Source: Epithemia pelagica (Eukaryota; Bacillariophyta; Bacillariophyceae; Surirellales; Surirellaceae). From it: a stretch of 64,000 nucleotides of DNA. The stretch is from contig OX337228.1 of NCBI GenBank assembly GCA_946965045.2, forward strand, positions 3,596,001-3,660,000. The letters run 5' to 3'. A model generated the notes under the pieces. The model had not been told where the DNA came from and did no database searches. It saw only the letters and a list, made by a program, of their open reading frames with translations. A program made the translations under genes and the position numbers. Below, one piece after another: positions 8,736 to 17,840 of the stretch; the stretch's first letter is position 1; the number at the start of each line of letters is the position of its first letter.

Positions 8736-10283
8736 TTACAAGCCTTCAGAAAACTTAACCAACGCCTCGACTGAGGCCTTGGCGTCCGAGTATCGCTCGA
8801 TCATTGACATAGAAGGAAGTATCCCTCTTCCTTTCAGGTGTTTTTTCCATCGGTTATTCATTTCGATCGTATCTTTCGAAATGCCCCGGTTCTGCGCTTC
8901 CGTCGTAGCTCCTCTTCTGAATGAACGCCGAGTACTAAACACCTCCTCGACCTTTGTGCTCTCGACTATCAAGTGAGGGTGTCGGTGCTGTACCCTTTTC
9001 CAAAGGGCGTGAAACAGTAAGTCGAGATCTCCCACGGACGCACGCTTGATCTTGCCTTGTTTTGTAGAAATCCGAAACATCGGGCCCGACCTTATCTTGA
9101 CCTCATCGAGACTCCGTATTGCTCTTTCCAACCAGACTCTTATTTCAATGCCCGAACTTGTTCGATCGCACAGCGGTTGGATGTAAATCCGAAAGGTTCC
9201 GCTCGTCTGTTTGAAACGTCCAGCAAGAGCCAACGGTACGTGTCTTTTTCGTTGGTAATTGAGTCCTTCTTCCCAATATTTCCTCATCAATCCCACATCA
9301 ATTTGTGGGATCTCTTCTCCTCGTAGAGCAGCTGCGAATCCAACCACAACCAAGGCACCCGTCAACGCCACCTCCCGCTTTCTCTGACCAGTGACACCAC
9401 CTTGCCATTCTTCTTCGAGGATTGCCAGCCCAGCCAAGATCTCATCCAAAGTTACGGCCTGATCCGGAATCCAAACATCTCCCATGCGACGATGGCAGCC
9501 TGCCATAAATCGTCGGAACCAGTAGGAGTTTGTTGAACTGGCGCTAAAAAACAATCCACCTCTGTCCCCTTGGCCCACGGCCGACAATCCACTTCCTCCT
9601 GGCAGCGTATGGCAGAAATTGGAGACCACAGACCGAACCTTCCTGGCCGTCTCAAATTGAATCCGTTTTGAGTTCCGACCTTCTCGTAAAGTTTTCATCA
9701 ACATAAGGCACGCCACATTCAATCCTTGCGTGTCTCCAAGCGGCATTGGGCCTCTATTCGGAAGAGGGTGATCCAAACCTATCGTGTTCCCGATTTCCAG
9801 CAGCCCTTTCATCTCTCTCCAGTTTTTCTCTACCGTGCTCCTTTCTCGCGACCAAAACGCATCCAAGTTCGCCCGTCGAATACACAACATCAAAATCTTG
9901 TCTTGCTCTCGATCCGCAGCGAATCGCCCTTGCAAGTTGTAAAAGGAGCATTCGTCGCATTGGAAAGGACACATCAGGTCGTCCCCGACTCTCGCCTCCT
10001 GAAATCGCCTGGAGTCATCTTCCATCTCTCCATGCAACTCTTCGTCCAACAGAGCATCATCCAAATCTGCGGCTTCAAACACCGGGAAGGTATCATGTTC
10101 CAATTTGGCGTAACAACTTGCATGCCAAATGCTTTTGCACATTCTACTCGTGCCCCGTGTATGTCCATAATTTGCGCAACAGATTCCCGACAACGGCTGT
10201 ACCGGATGGCCACAACTCAGACAGTTCCCCGTCCACCGTGTCCAGTAAGCCTTTTGCTCGCTTGACCTGCCAAGGTTTCCTGC
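8736..10283 (-). CDS. DIRS tyrosine recombinase with N-terminal Cys/His-rich region
   Basis: The frame is open from 10283 to a stop at 8736 and overlaps the end of the RT frame by 140 nt in the +1 frame relative to it. Recombinase boxes are visible: box I Arg in AALRGEEIPQID, box II region RSFRRGATTEAQNRG, Trp in NNRWKK, and the Tyr in MIERYSD near the C-terminus. The N-terminus is Cys/His-rich (CLSCGHP, GICCANYGH, CPFQCDEC), probably a zinc-binding module. There is no ATG upstream of that module in this frame. The first ATG (10142) lies one base past the RT stop (TAGAATG) and would cut off part of the Cys cluster. Expression therefore needs a +1 shift from the RT frame, or coupled reinitiation giving a shorter protein. 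Its role is integration of the circular DNA copy. Confidence 0.85.
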   Translation of the reverse strand, partial: AGNLGRSSEQKAYWTRWTGNCLSCGHPVQPLSGICCANYGHTRGTSRMCKSIWHASCYAKLEHDTFPVFEAADLDDALLDEELHGEMEDDSRRFQEARVGDDLMCPFQCDECSFYNLQGRFAADREQDKILMLCIRRANLDAFWSRERSTVEKNWREMKGLLEIGNTIGLDHPLPNRGPMPLGDTQGLNVACLMLMKTLREGRNSKRIQFETARKVRSVVSNFCHTLPGGSGLSAVGQGDRGGLFFSASSTNSYWFRRFMAGCHRRMGDVWIPDQAVTLDEILAGLAILEEEWQGGVTGQRKREVALTGALVVVGFAAALRGEEIPQIDVGLMRKYWEEGLNYQRKRHVPLALAGRFKQTSGTFRIYIQPLCDRTSSGIEIRVWLERAIRSLDEVKIRSGPMFRISTKQGKIKRASVGDLDLLFHALWKRVQHRHPHLIVESTKVEEVFSTRRSFRRGATTEAQNRGISKDTIEMNNRWKKHLKGRGILPSMSMIERYSDAKASVEALVKFSEGL

Positions 10284-13200
10284 TTAAAAAAGGGCACAAA
10301 AAGGCAACAATCAACGGTTCGTGTTGAGACTTTGACCAAAGTTCACAGCCAACTGGGATATAAAGCACAAAGTCGGCGACCTTTCCCAACTTCTTCCTCC
10401 AACGATTTGACATGAGCGCGGGGCAAATAAAAACATGGGCAGAGTGTGTGCGTACGTGTCTCGCCTCGCACAACTGATCCACCGCAACATCTGCGATAGC
10501 AGGAGGCGGAATCCACACGAAATTTCCTTGTTCAAACGCTTGATCGAACCAATCTTGCGCAGAGAGAGTCTTCCAGAATGAGAGCGTTGTGGCTTTGTTT
10601 GTGACCCAATTCACAACCCCACTCTGTCGTTCTTCAACGGTCTTATTGAGGGGCACATACAACAACATATCACTCCCGGCCATGACTCCTGTCATCAAGT
10701 CACCTCTCGAGAGCCCATCCGTGCCCTGCTCAATCATCCGTGTGCCTGCCACCCAGATGACACGGAGAAAGATGCAACCTCGCATCTCCATTCTTTTGGT
10801 CCTCAACACTAGCTCATACAACAACTTGGTCGACGAAGTTCCCCTGTAAAAGGCAGCCTCTGCCGTCGAGTTGTCTGTGAACATAAAGACTTCTGAACCA
10901 TGCTCAATGGTTCCATTGTCCACCAAGGCCTCGAGGCGCAACACCAGGTTGTACAACTCGCGGAAGTTCGATGACCTGGCTCCGTATGCCCTTGTCCAAA
11001 GCCCATGTTCGGTTTCTACGGTGCTTGATCCATAGATCCATAACGACGAGCCGAAACCCTCTCCGGAGGCGTCCCCAAATAAAATGGCAACCTTGGAGCC
11101 TTTGAGCGGTCTCGCTAAGATTCTTGGTGGTGTTTTATCCTTCGTAAGTTCCATAAGGGCGGCGATATCCCCATCATACCTCGGGACCTTTGCGACAGTA
11201 TCTGGTGGAATCTCACTCGCCTTTTCCTTCCATTCACAAACTCGCTTTCTGCGATCCTTTTCAGGCAATCGCCATCCTTCTCCATCTCGGTCCTGTCTCC
11301 ACGACTCCAAAGTCAAATGGATTCCCTTTAGATAGGGGACCATAATGTCGTAAGTAAGCGAAACGTACACAAGGAATCCTCGTATGCGCTCGAGTTCCTT
11401 TCGATTGATCCGTTCTGGCGATTCCGCCCATTCACTCAACCTTTCGACGTGAGCCTTTGTCTTGTTCCAGCGATCCTGAGCCACCGTCTTGTATACTCGT
11501 CCATCATTACCAGTTTCAACAATGGCTCCAGCCCAAGCACCCGGTGATTTGCTCGGCTCTCTTCGTTTCCTTGCGGCATCCTGTAACCCAAAGAACGCCG
11601 CACCCTTCGCCATTTTGCTCGCCGCCAGCCAGGCTTCCTCTTCCGAGGGAGCTGTCTCACGTAAGTCATCAACGTATGGGTGGACATCCGCCGCGATGTC
11701 TCCATTCGCATTTATCTTACTGATCCATGGCAGCGATGGGTCATAGTCTGCATCTCCCGGCATATTCAACCTCACATCAACCCAGCCAAATATGTTTTTA
11801 GGATCAGACCGGTCTCCGAAAATTATCCTCTTTACACGTTGGGCACACTGGGTCGTTTGGTAGGGCGAAGTTGTGAGGCCCATCGCACATCTCGTCCATG
11901 CTTCCCAGATTCTTGAGCGTCCGCAACGTTCTTTCAATTCCTCCGGAAACAGGTCAGTGATGTCAATGCCCGTATAACATCTGAGCTCGGGATGAACCCA
12001 AAAGTTAAGGAACATCTCACCAAAATCATTATCTGCTGACCATGTTTTTCCTTCCATCGAACGGAGCATAGCGTTCACATTTCCCAGACCAAACCACGGA
12101 GCGAAAAGCGCCGCATTGAGACCGCTCTTCGTCCCGTCATAAACCATACGTATATCATCCTCCCCTTTCGGGACTGAGAAGAAACTGGTAAGTGATTTGA
12201 TGCCTGGAGTTGGCGCGATGTACCCCCGCTTCCTCACTTTGGTCAACTTCTTCTTTTCCAACGCTTTACTCTCCTCATTCGTGTTGGCATGTTGACGTCG
12301 CCGATATGCAGGTGTCGGTCCAATCCACATGGGAGCGACTCCGTCTCTCATTTCTGTCATCCACCCCAAATCTGGCATCCTCCAGAAGAAAGGGGAAGAA
12401 CCCATGTCCCAATCCCACCAGGATGACCTCGCTGCATGCTCCAAAGCGCTGAGTCCGGCTTTGATGGTCCGATCTCGCACTTCTTCCTCGTCATCGTCAA
12501 ACTTTTGATTCTTCCACCACGACCAGAAATCCGCGCAGACACAACGCTTCCAATATCGTAGCGCCCCCTTGCGAATCGAATTCAGCGCCTCGACCACTTC
12601 CAACCGTTTACCTTCATTCTGGATTCCCAATTTTTGACAGATGCGATTGTCCCAAAGGTAAGTCGGGATTTTTGCATCGTCTGATTTTGTTGCTTTCAGG
12701 TTTCTGTCCTCACGCCTTTCCTCGGTGTTGAGAGAGCCACCCCCTTCCTCACTGTCGGGAATCGAATACAAAGGTATCTCGTCTTCCGTCATTCGTGTTT
12801 CATCGGGGCACTCATCCTCTTCCTTGAGTAAGCCGTTTCGATCCAGAAAACCCTCATCTTTCCTGATTTTCCCATCTTCTGTGAACCCTTCCTTCGATTC
12901 TATCATCCATTCACGCAACGAATTAACAACTTGCACTCTGACCTTGAAGGGAACCGTCACATCATCCAACCAACGAGCCAATTCCGAATCCGATCCTCGT
13001 TTATGGAGACCAGCCGGAAAGTCCATTGTAATCGCGATTTCCTTCGGAGTTAGTCGCCGTTTTACGAGGCCTGTTGATGCAAATACACTTGGCAACTCAT
13101 GCTCTATGAACCTGTCAATCTTCCATCTCAGCTTGCGGTTCACAATCATTGATGAAGGACGTGCTCCTCGTACACACTCCACAGATGAATTACATTCTCT

Positions 13201-13995
13201 ACCGTGGACCGTGGGATCGATCACTCCCCGCATAGTTGTCTTCTTTAAACCATCATCGAGGAAATCGGCCCAACAATCAACGAACCTTGGCATGTTCTTG
13301 CACTGTTCCTTCGTTGGTCCTTGTGTACGCTCTGCAAAATGGATCCAAGAAACCAAATCAGTGACACCTCCAAGATCCTGATGTGGAATCTTCATCACCC
13401 CTTTCGACCATATCTCTATCCGAAGATCCTCCAAAGGAGGTCCCGACCATTTTCGACCGCCTATCCACACCACTACTTGGACTGTCTCCAGGCTCCAAAC
13501 TGGGTGTGATGGACCCGGTGACATACCCCCTTCAAAGAAGACAACATCAACTAGCGAGCGTCTATTCCACTCCTGCGACTCCTGGAATTCAATTCGCTGT
13601 TTTTTCGAACCTCGATTCTTCGTCAGTTTCTGCTCTAACGGAATCATCAGCTCTCGCCATTCAGATGCTCCCGTTTCGTCGCCAATGTCATCTACATCCA
13701 ACACATCAATCCACTTTACACAGCCAAGAGATGTCACCGCCCAAAACCAAAAGGGGGTTCCAATACTTGCTATGCCTATTCGCCACTTTCCTTTCCCTAC
13801 TCTCATCCGCCCAATCTTCTGTTCCGCAACTCCAGTTAGCGACTCGTCACTTGCGTCGATCATATCTACTTTACGTTTCAACAACGAGCCCTTCGCTAAC
13901 TCCCGGCTCTCCACATTCATCCTCTCGCCAAACTCCAGTCCCCGTTTCCTATCTTTCCTCTGAGATATTGCCACAACCTCCACCGGACCAACTTC
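10144..13995 (-). CDS. DIRS reverse transcriptase / RNase H (pol)
   Basis: The frame directly follows the gag TGA in the same phase and runs ~1280 codons. There is no ATG at its head; the first is at 13920. After ~560 residues of unassigned N-terminal region comes the RT. The fingers start at GYIAPTPGIKSLTSFFSVPK, with MVYDGTKSGLN and the catalytic YVDD of HPYVDDLRE. RNase H follows with the expected acidic residues: LFGDASGEGFG, FRELYNLVLRLE, MFTDNSTAEAAF and GTDGLSRGD. Together these copy element RNA to DNA and remove the RNA strand. No premature stop or frameshift was seen. The last ~47 codons overlap the recombinase frame. Confidence 0.9.
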   Translation of the reverse strand, partial: EVGPVEVVAISQRKDRKRGLEFGERMNVESRELAKGSLLKRKVDMIDASDESLTGVAEQKIGRMRVGKGKWRIGIASIGTPFWFWAVTSLGCVKWIDVLDVDDIGDETGASEWRELMIPLEQKLTKNRGSKKQRIEFQESQEWNRRSLVDVVFFEGGMSPGPSHPVWSLETVQVVVWIGGRKWSGPPLEDLRIEIWSKGVMKIPHQDLGGVTDLVSWIHFAERTQGPTKEQCKNMPRFVDCWADFLDDGLKKTTMRGVIDPTVHGRECNSSVECVRGARPSSMIVNRKLRWKIDRFIEHELPSVFASTGLVKRRLTPKEIAITMDFPAGLHKRGSDSELARWLDDVTVPFKVRVQVVNSLREWMIESKEGFTEDGKIRKDEGFLDRNGLLKEEDECPDETRMTEDEIPLYSIPDSEEGGGSLNTEERREDRNLKATKSDDAKIPTYLWDNRICQKLGIQNEGKRLEVVEALNSIRKGALRYWKRCVCADFWSWWKNQKFDDDEEEVRDRTIKAGLSALEHAARSSWWDWDMGSSPFFWRMPDLGWMTEMRDGVAPMWIGPTPAYRRRQHANTNEESKALEKKKLTKVRKRGYIAPTPGIKSLTSFFSVPKGEDDIRMVYDGTKSGLNAALFAPWFGLGNVNAMLRSMEGKTWSADNDFGEMFLNFWVHPELRCYTGIDITDLFPEELKERCGRSRIWEAWTRCAMGLTTSPYQTTQCAQRVKRIIFGDRSDPKNIFGWVDVRLNMPGDADYDPSLPWISKINANGDIAADVHPYVDDLRETAPSEEEAWLAASKMAKGAAFFGLQDAARKRREPSKSPGAWAGAIVETGNDGRVYKTVAQDRWNKTKAHVERLSEWAESPERINRKELERIRGFLVYVSLTYDIMVPYLKGIHLTLESWRQDRDGEGWRLPEKDRRKRVCEWKEKASEIPPDTVAKVPRYDGDIAALMELTKDKTPPRILARPLKGSKVAILFGDASGEGFGSSLWIYGSSTVETEHGLWTRAYGARSSNFRELYNLVLRLEALVDNGTIEHGSEVFMFTDNSTAEAAFYRGTSSTKLLYELVLRTKRMEMRGCIFLRVIWVAGTRMIEQGTDGLSRGDLMTGVMAGSDMLLYVPLNKTVEERQSGVVNWVTNKATTLSFWKTLSAQDWFDQAFEQGNFVWIPPPAIADVAVDQLCEARHVRTHSAHVFICPALMSNRWRKKLGKVADFVLYIPVGCELWSKSQHEPLIVAFLCPFLSRKPWQVKRAKGLLDTVDGELSELWPSGTAVVGNLLRKLWTYTGHE

Positions 13996-16344
13996 TCACG
14001 ACTTTTCTTTCTTGCTCGCCTTGTTGGATGCCGACACCGCCGCGTTTACTGACCGTTGCAGCTTTTCCAACCGTTCTTCCAGACTTGACTTAAGTGTATC
14101 GAATTTCGAACGTGGGGTCGCGAACCGAATCAAGTGTTCGTGCAAAATGAGTGCTATCTTGGGATGGCCGCTGAATTCGGCAGCTCTGTACTCCTTCATC
14201 ACGTCATGAGCTTTCAAGGTCCCCCACAACATGCCAGCTGGGGTATTGGATGCTCTACCCGGAGCACGAGCCTCTCTAAGGCTCTTAAACACCGCCCGCA
14301 CGCAATGCGAGATGAGGATCCAAACCTCCTGCTCGCTGGCTTCACTCTCGGCCTGGACCTGTTGATGGTATCGTACCATCCAGTGACAAAGGTCATCCCA
14401 AAAGGCCTTACTCAAATGCAACATTTCCTTGGCCACACTCGACGGCGCTGTTCCAAAGGCAAACAATTCACCAATTGCTTGCTCAAGAGTCTGCCTCCCA
14501 TCCCGTACATGATCAAGAATCCGCTGATGGATTCCCTCGCGCCCGGACGGAGGGTGAAAGTCTTCAAACTTCGGAACGCCTCCCAGAGCTCGCGAGTTCG
14601 TGGTCTGACTCTGATCTGTCCCTTTACCCAGCAAAGGAGGTACGTCTAAATTGAATGACGCAATATACGCCGTGTGATAAGGGGTCTTATCTCTCACCTT
14701 TGCTGTTGTTGCGCGTTTGTTGGCCGCTCGATCTTCGTCCAAGCTCATATCCGACGTCGCCAACGACAACAAAGAGACAGCGTCAACGAAAACATGCGGA
14801 TCGCTTTCTGCGTGGTGCAAGGTAAGCCAAGACACACAGAAGGTACGAGATGGAAAAACGATGGATCCCACCGTAATCGCCTCATTGTCTACTTGCTCCT
14901 GCAGATCACTAATTCCCATTTTGACTTCCTGCAACTCTTCCTTCATACGGCGCAGCTCGGCCATAGCATCTGCGAGTGCCGAGCCGGTAGATCCTGTCAG
15001 CATCCCGGTGGCTCCCGTTGGTGCACTTGCAGCCGCTCCAACTGAACCTCCTCCCGACATCCATCCAAAACTTCCAACCCCACCAATCGACAATCCACCC
15101 GACGGCGCGGTTGAGGCCGAAACGCCACCTCGCTCCATTGCATCCATTCGTGCTTGGAGATTCTCCAACATCTGGGCCCATTTTCCTCCTGGGTCAGCGT
15201 TGTTACTCGACGACCGAGACAAAAGAGTCAACGTCGGATTCACAAACTGTTGACGAAAATCGCTCTGGTCAGCAAAGAATTTGTCAAGCTCCCCTTGAAC
15301 CATCGACTTCGAGGAACTCTGAACAACATCCATCTTGCGTTCCAGCTCCTCAACCTTAGCCAAGAGTGAAGCGTCCCTCCTCTGGTGGCTCTGGTTCTGA
15401 TTCAACAATTCTCGTACTGTTTGTACTGTTTCAACACAGTGCTTGAGGACCGAAAAGGCCGAATCTGTACCAAATTCCGCAGGCCGTACCCCCAACAACG
15501 CATGCAACACCGACAGCTTAACGTTCAGCTGTTCAATCGCTTCTTCTTGCATTTCCTCCATTACCTTTCTCTTGTGGGAAGCGCGTTGACAATCGGCTTT
15601 GAGATGGTTAACATTCTCTACCAAATTGCTCCACGCTCCACCTTGCAAGACCTTGACCGACGGTGTCGCTTGCTGTGAGCCAATGTCCAAAGGGACCTCT
15701 TTCCATGGAATCGATGAACGACCTGCCGGAGTACGAGGATGGCCTCCTTCCAGGAGTTCCATTTCATCCTCACTATCACTACTAGACACTGTTTCGACCT
15801 TAGCACGCTTGCTAGGTTTAGGTGTCATGGCAGCAAACTTGACTTCACCTTTCGTGTTTGCCATGACCTTGGCAGCAATTGTGGGATCCACACCCTCGCC
15901 TTCCTCGGATGCGACTTGACGTAAAGAGGCGAAAGTGGCCTGCCAACTCTCGAGGGATCGCGGACTCAGTTCCATCTCACTCCAATCCAAATCACGGACA
16001 CAAGCTCCCGGAAGAATGGGATGACTGAAAACCGTGTCCGCGGTATCGGAATTCGAGGATACACTACCGCCCCGAATAAAAATGCATGTGGCATCGTCCC
16101 CCACCAAAGAAGCCCATTCTTGTTTCCGAGCCGAATGGGACGCAACCGAACAGTCGGAGCGAACACACACACGCTGCCCAGTGCCAATAATGCCCCGACA
16201 TAACGACTCAAAACTAGATTGTTCGAAACGAACAACACCGAAGAGAGAACCCGAACGAAGGGTCCCCCCCCCGGTCACAAGAGACTCACCTGACGACCCC
16301 ACAGAGGGTGAAGAATCCGGAGTACTTCCCCACTCAAACTTCAT
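13996..16344 (-). CDS. DIRS gag-like protein
   Basis: I place the start at the ATG at 16344 (MKFEWGSTPDSS), downstream of repeat A1; the open frame extends further into A1 but without need. This gives 782 residues. Visible features are a Ser/Gly-rich N-terminus, a Lys-rich acidic-serine patch (KRAKVETVSSSDSEDEMEL), and a central segment with coiled-coil character (HKRKVMEEMQEEAIEQLNVK and LAKVEELERKM). A Gly/Ala/Thr-rich linker, a further short helix rich in Glu/Lys, and a Lys-rich C-terminus (ASKKEKS) follow. No zinc knuckle was seen. Position and composition fit the structural ORF1 of DIRS elements. The stop is TGA and is in frame with pol. Confidence 0.7.
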   Translation of the reverse strand: MKFEWGSTPDSSPSVGSSGESLVTGGGTLRSGSLFGVVRFEQSSFESLCRGIIGTGQRVCVRSDCSVASHSARKQEWASLVGDDATCIFIRGGSVSSNSDTADTVFSHPILPGACVRDLDWSEMELSPRSLESWQATFASLRQVASEEGEGVDPTIAAKVMANTKGEVKFAAMTPKPSKRAKVETVSSSDSEDEMELLEGGHPRTPAGRSSIPWKEVPLDIGSQQATPSVKVLQGGAWSNLVENVNHLKADCQRASHKRKVMEEMQEEAIEQLNVKLSVLHALLGVRPAEFGTDSAFSVLKHCVETVQTVRELLNQNQSHQRRDASLLAKVEELERKMDVVQSSSKSMVQGELDKFFADQSDFRQQFVNPTLTLLSRSSSNNADPGGKWAQMLENLQARMDAMERGGVSASTAPSGGLSIGGVGSFGWMSGGGSVGAAASAPTGATGMLTGSTGSALADAMAELRRMKEELQEVKMGISDLQEQVDNEAITVGSIVFPSRTFCVSWLTLHHAESDPHVFVDAVSLLSLATSDMSLDEDRAANKRATTAKVRDKTPYHTAYIASFNLDVPPLLGKGTDQSQTTNSRALGGVPKFEDFHPPSGREGIHQRILDHVRDGRQTLEQAIGELFAFGTAPSSVAKEMLHLSKAFWDDLCHWMVRYHQQVQAESEASEQEVWILISHCVRAVFKSLREARAPGRASNTPAGMLWGTLKAHDVMKEYRAAEFSGHPKIALILHEHLIRFATPRSKFDTLKSSLEERLEKLQRSVNAAVSASNKASKKEKS

Positions 16345-16407
16345 GATGAACAAGAACAAGGATGAGGTGGATGGCACGGTCGACAGGGAGAAAACACCAA
16401 AACCGAA

Positions 16408-16620
16408 GCGAAAGAAGCGAATACACAGAACCAATGGGTGATCAAATCCTTGATGACTGTGCTCTTCTTCTTTCCAACAATTTATGATTGCTGAACTTTT
16501 GTTGTGACGGTCATAGGAATGACCATCCCAACCACTTCTTGCTCTTGAGATCTCACTGGGATCAATGTCCTCTTCATCGTTCGTCCGTCGGTCCCTTCTT
16601 GACCGGGGCGGTACGATGCG
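16408..16620 (-). repeat. DIRS terminal repeat A1 (213 bp)
   Basis: 5'-terminal repeat of the retrotransposon, matching A2 at 8034-8246. Presumably it carries the promoter, since it precedes gag. Confidence 0.92.
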
Positions 16621-17120
16621 TTTCTCATATGCAATTGGTACCTTGCAATGAATGGGCGGACCTCTATCGTGATGATTGCAACGCAGATGATAGTGCGACC
16701 GACCGAACCGGACCGTTTTCAAACCCTGTTAAGGCCGGAGCATTAAATTCGAGCATTTTTACTACTCCGATAATATTTATCCGAGTAGTAAATGCAATGC
16801 TCCAAATCCCTTAAAACGTGTTCCTTACGAATGGCGTTAACCATCAACAGTTTGTTTGTAATGTGGGAGTATTTTGAAAGCTACTCCTAGCTAGCTAGAG
16901 AGGTAATAGAGCCTCTATGAGAGTGCAATTTAGATGTGGGTAGTTTGTGTGATTTTGTGGCCAATCACCCTCTCTATCTTGATGTGAATTACGAATTACA
17001 TTTCTTCGCGATCATACCTGCCATGAAGTCGAATTCAGTCTGAACCAACGCGAGAGGGGATCATGCGATAGGACGACTTCTGTCGGAACTCGATAAAACC
17101 AAATCGATAATAGACTAAGA

Positions 17121-17840
17121 CTATCTGGATGAACACGAAATCCCACCAGAGCATGTCATTTTCTTTTCATCATCACCCAGTCTCTCCTCACCCATCAAAC
17201 CGTTGAGAGTTTCATGAAATGTTCCTTGAATCCGGTCTCGCAGGGTTTTGTTTTTCTCAAGCAAGTCACTCAACAGAAGAGTCGCCGCTTCGACTTTCGT
17301 TGACAAAGATGAAAGTGTCCGCCTGCGTTTATCTCGAGATTTTGCTGCGCAGACGCGATTGTATTCACGCTTCGCTGTCCGTTCAACATCAAGCTCATAG
17401 TCACCGTGAAAAGTTTCAGCATTTAAGCAGATTTCAACCTGAGTGGAATTGCTATAGGACTCATAGCTTTCTTGTGATATCGCAGAAATAAAAGGTGAAG
17501 GCTTTCCAACACTCTGCTCTCTTGCCTCGAAAGATGACTGCCGATCTACGCCCGTTTGGCGACCGCAACTGAAGGACTCTGCTTGTGATAACTTCGAAGG
17601 AGGCTCTACTATGTTTCCCGGAGTTTGGCTTTTTAGCTGCTGTGCCAATGTTTCGGCTCTCCCAATAATAGTCAGTGATCCAACCGACTGACTGCTAGAA
17701 TTCAATCCAGGACTTTGCTTTGAATAGAACCTACGTTCAAAAAGATGACTTTGAGTCAAAGCGTCATCATCCGGCGAATTCACGGTATCCTCTTGTGTCG
17801 ATCGCGCCTTATCCATGTCTACTTCCAGATGTGCCATCAT
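17121..17840 (-). CDS. bZIP transcription factor
   Basis: Single-exon, 239 residues from an ATG. Residues ~1-150 are Ser/Gln-rich without a recognised domain. At about 155-175 lies a bZIP basic region, KREYNRVCAAKSRDKRRR, with the conserved N-x7-R spacing. It is followed by a heptad region (LSSLSTKVEAATLLLSDLLE) that would form the leucine zipper, though Leu spacing is not perfect. bZIP proteins bind DNA as dimers. No PAS or LOV domain was seen, so it is not aureochrome-like. It lies ~280 bp from the right end of the mobile-element block. Confidence 0.85.
   Translation of the reverse strand: MMAHLEVDMDKARSTQEDTVNSPDDDALTQSHLFERRFYSKQSPGLNSSSQSVGSLTIIGRAETLAQQLKSQTPGNIVEPPSKLSQAESFSCGRQTGVDRQSSFEAREQSVGKPSPFISAISQESYESYSNSTQVEICLNAETFHGDYELDVERTAKREYNRVCAAKSRDKRRRTLSSLSTKVEAATLLLSDLLEKNKTLRDRIQGTFHETLNGLMGEERLGDDEKKMTCSGGISCSSR

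Larger units (their letters stand above)
7603..16620 (-). mobile_element. Complete PAT-like DIRS-order retrotransposon with split direct repeats
   Basis: Read on the minus strand the layout is A1 (16620-16408), gag-like ORF, RT/RNase H ORF, tyrosine recombinase ORF, B1 (8661-8245), A2 (8246-8034), B2 (8019-7603). A1/A2 match over 213 bp with one noticed substitution, and B1/B2 over 417 bp. This A1...B1A2B2 order is the split-direct-repeat arrangement of PAT-type DIRS elements, which replicate through a circular intermediate integrated by a tyrosine recombinase without target duplication. The A2-B1 junction shares CG with both outer borders, which points to CG as the likely crossover core. The long frames and near-identical repeats suggest a young, possibly active copy. 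No DAM-type methyltransferase domain was recognised. Confidence 0.9.
7077..16840. mobile_element. TTAA-bounded element with 16-bp TIRs, split by a retrotransposon
   Basis: 7077-7092 (ttaacgccattcgtaa) and 16825-16840 are exact inverted repeats. They enclose subterminal copies of a gagtagtaaat word in both orientations: two at about 7095-7140 on the left, and an inverted pair at about 16757-16793 on the right. Without the retrotransposon at 7603-16620 the element would be ~0.75 kb. TTAA at both outer ends recalls the target site of piggyBac-type elements, but no such transposase is present, so the family is a guess. The retrotransposon therefore landed inside an older element. Confidence 0.6.

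Noticed and set aside
10285-10291. T TTT TTA heptamer in the RT zero frame, like a -1 frameshift site
   Set aside because: A -1 shift here leads into a frame that stops after about 22 codons; the recombinase is in the +1 frame, so this does not join the two.
9746-10327. 193-aa plus-strand ORF and similar long ORFs (12725-13381, 13383-14093)
   Set aside because: They are antisense shadows of the retrotransposon coding frames.
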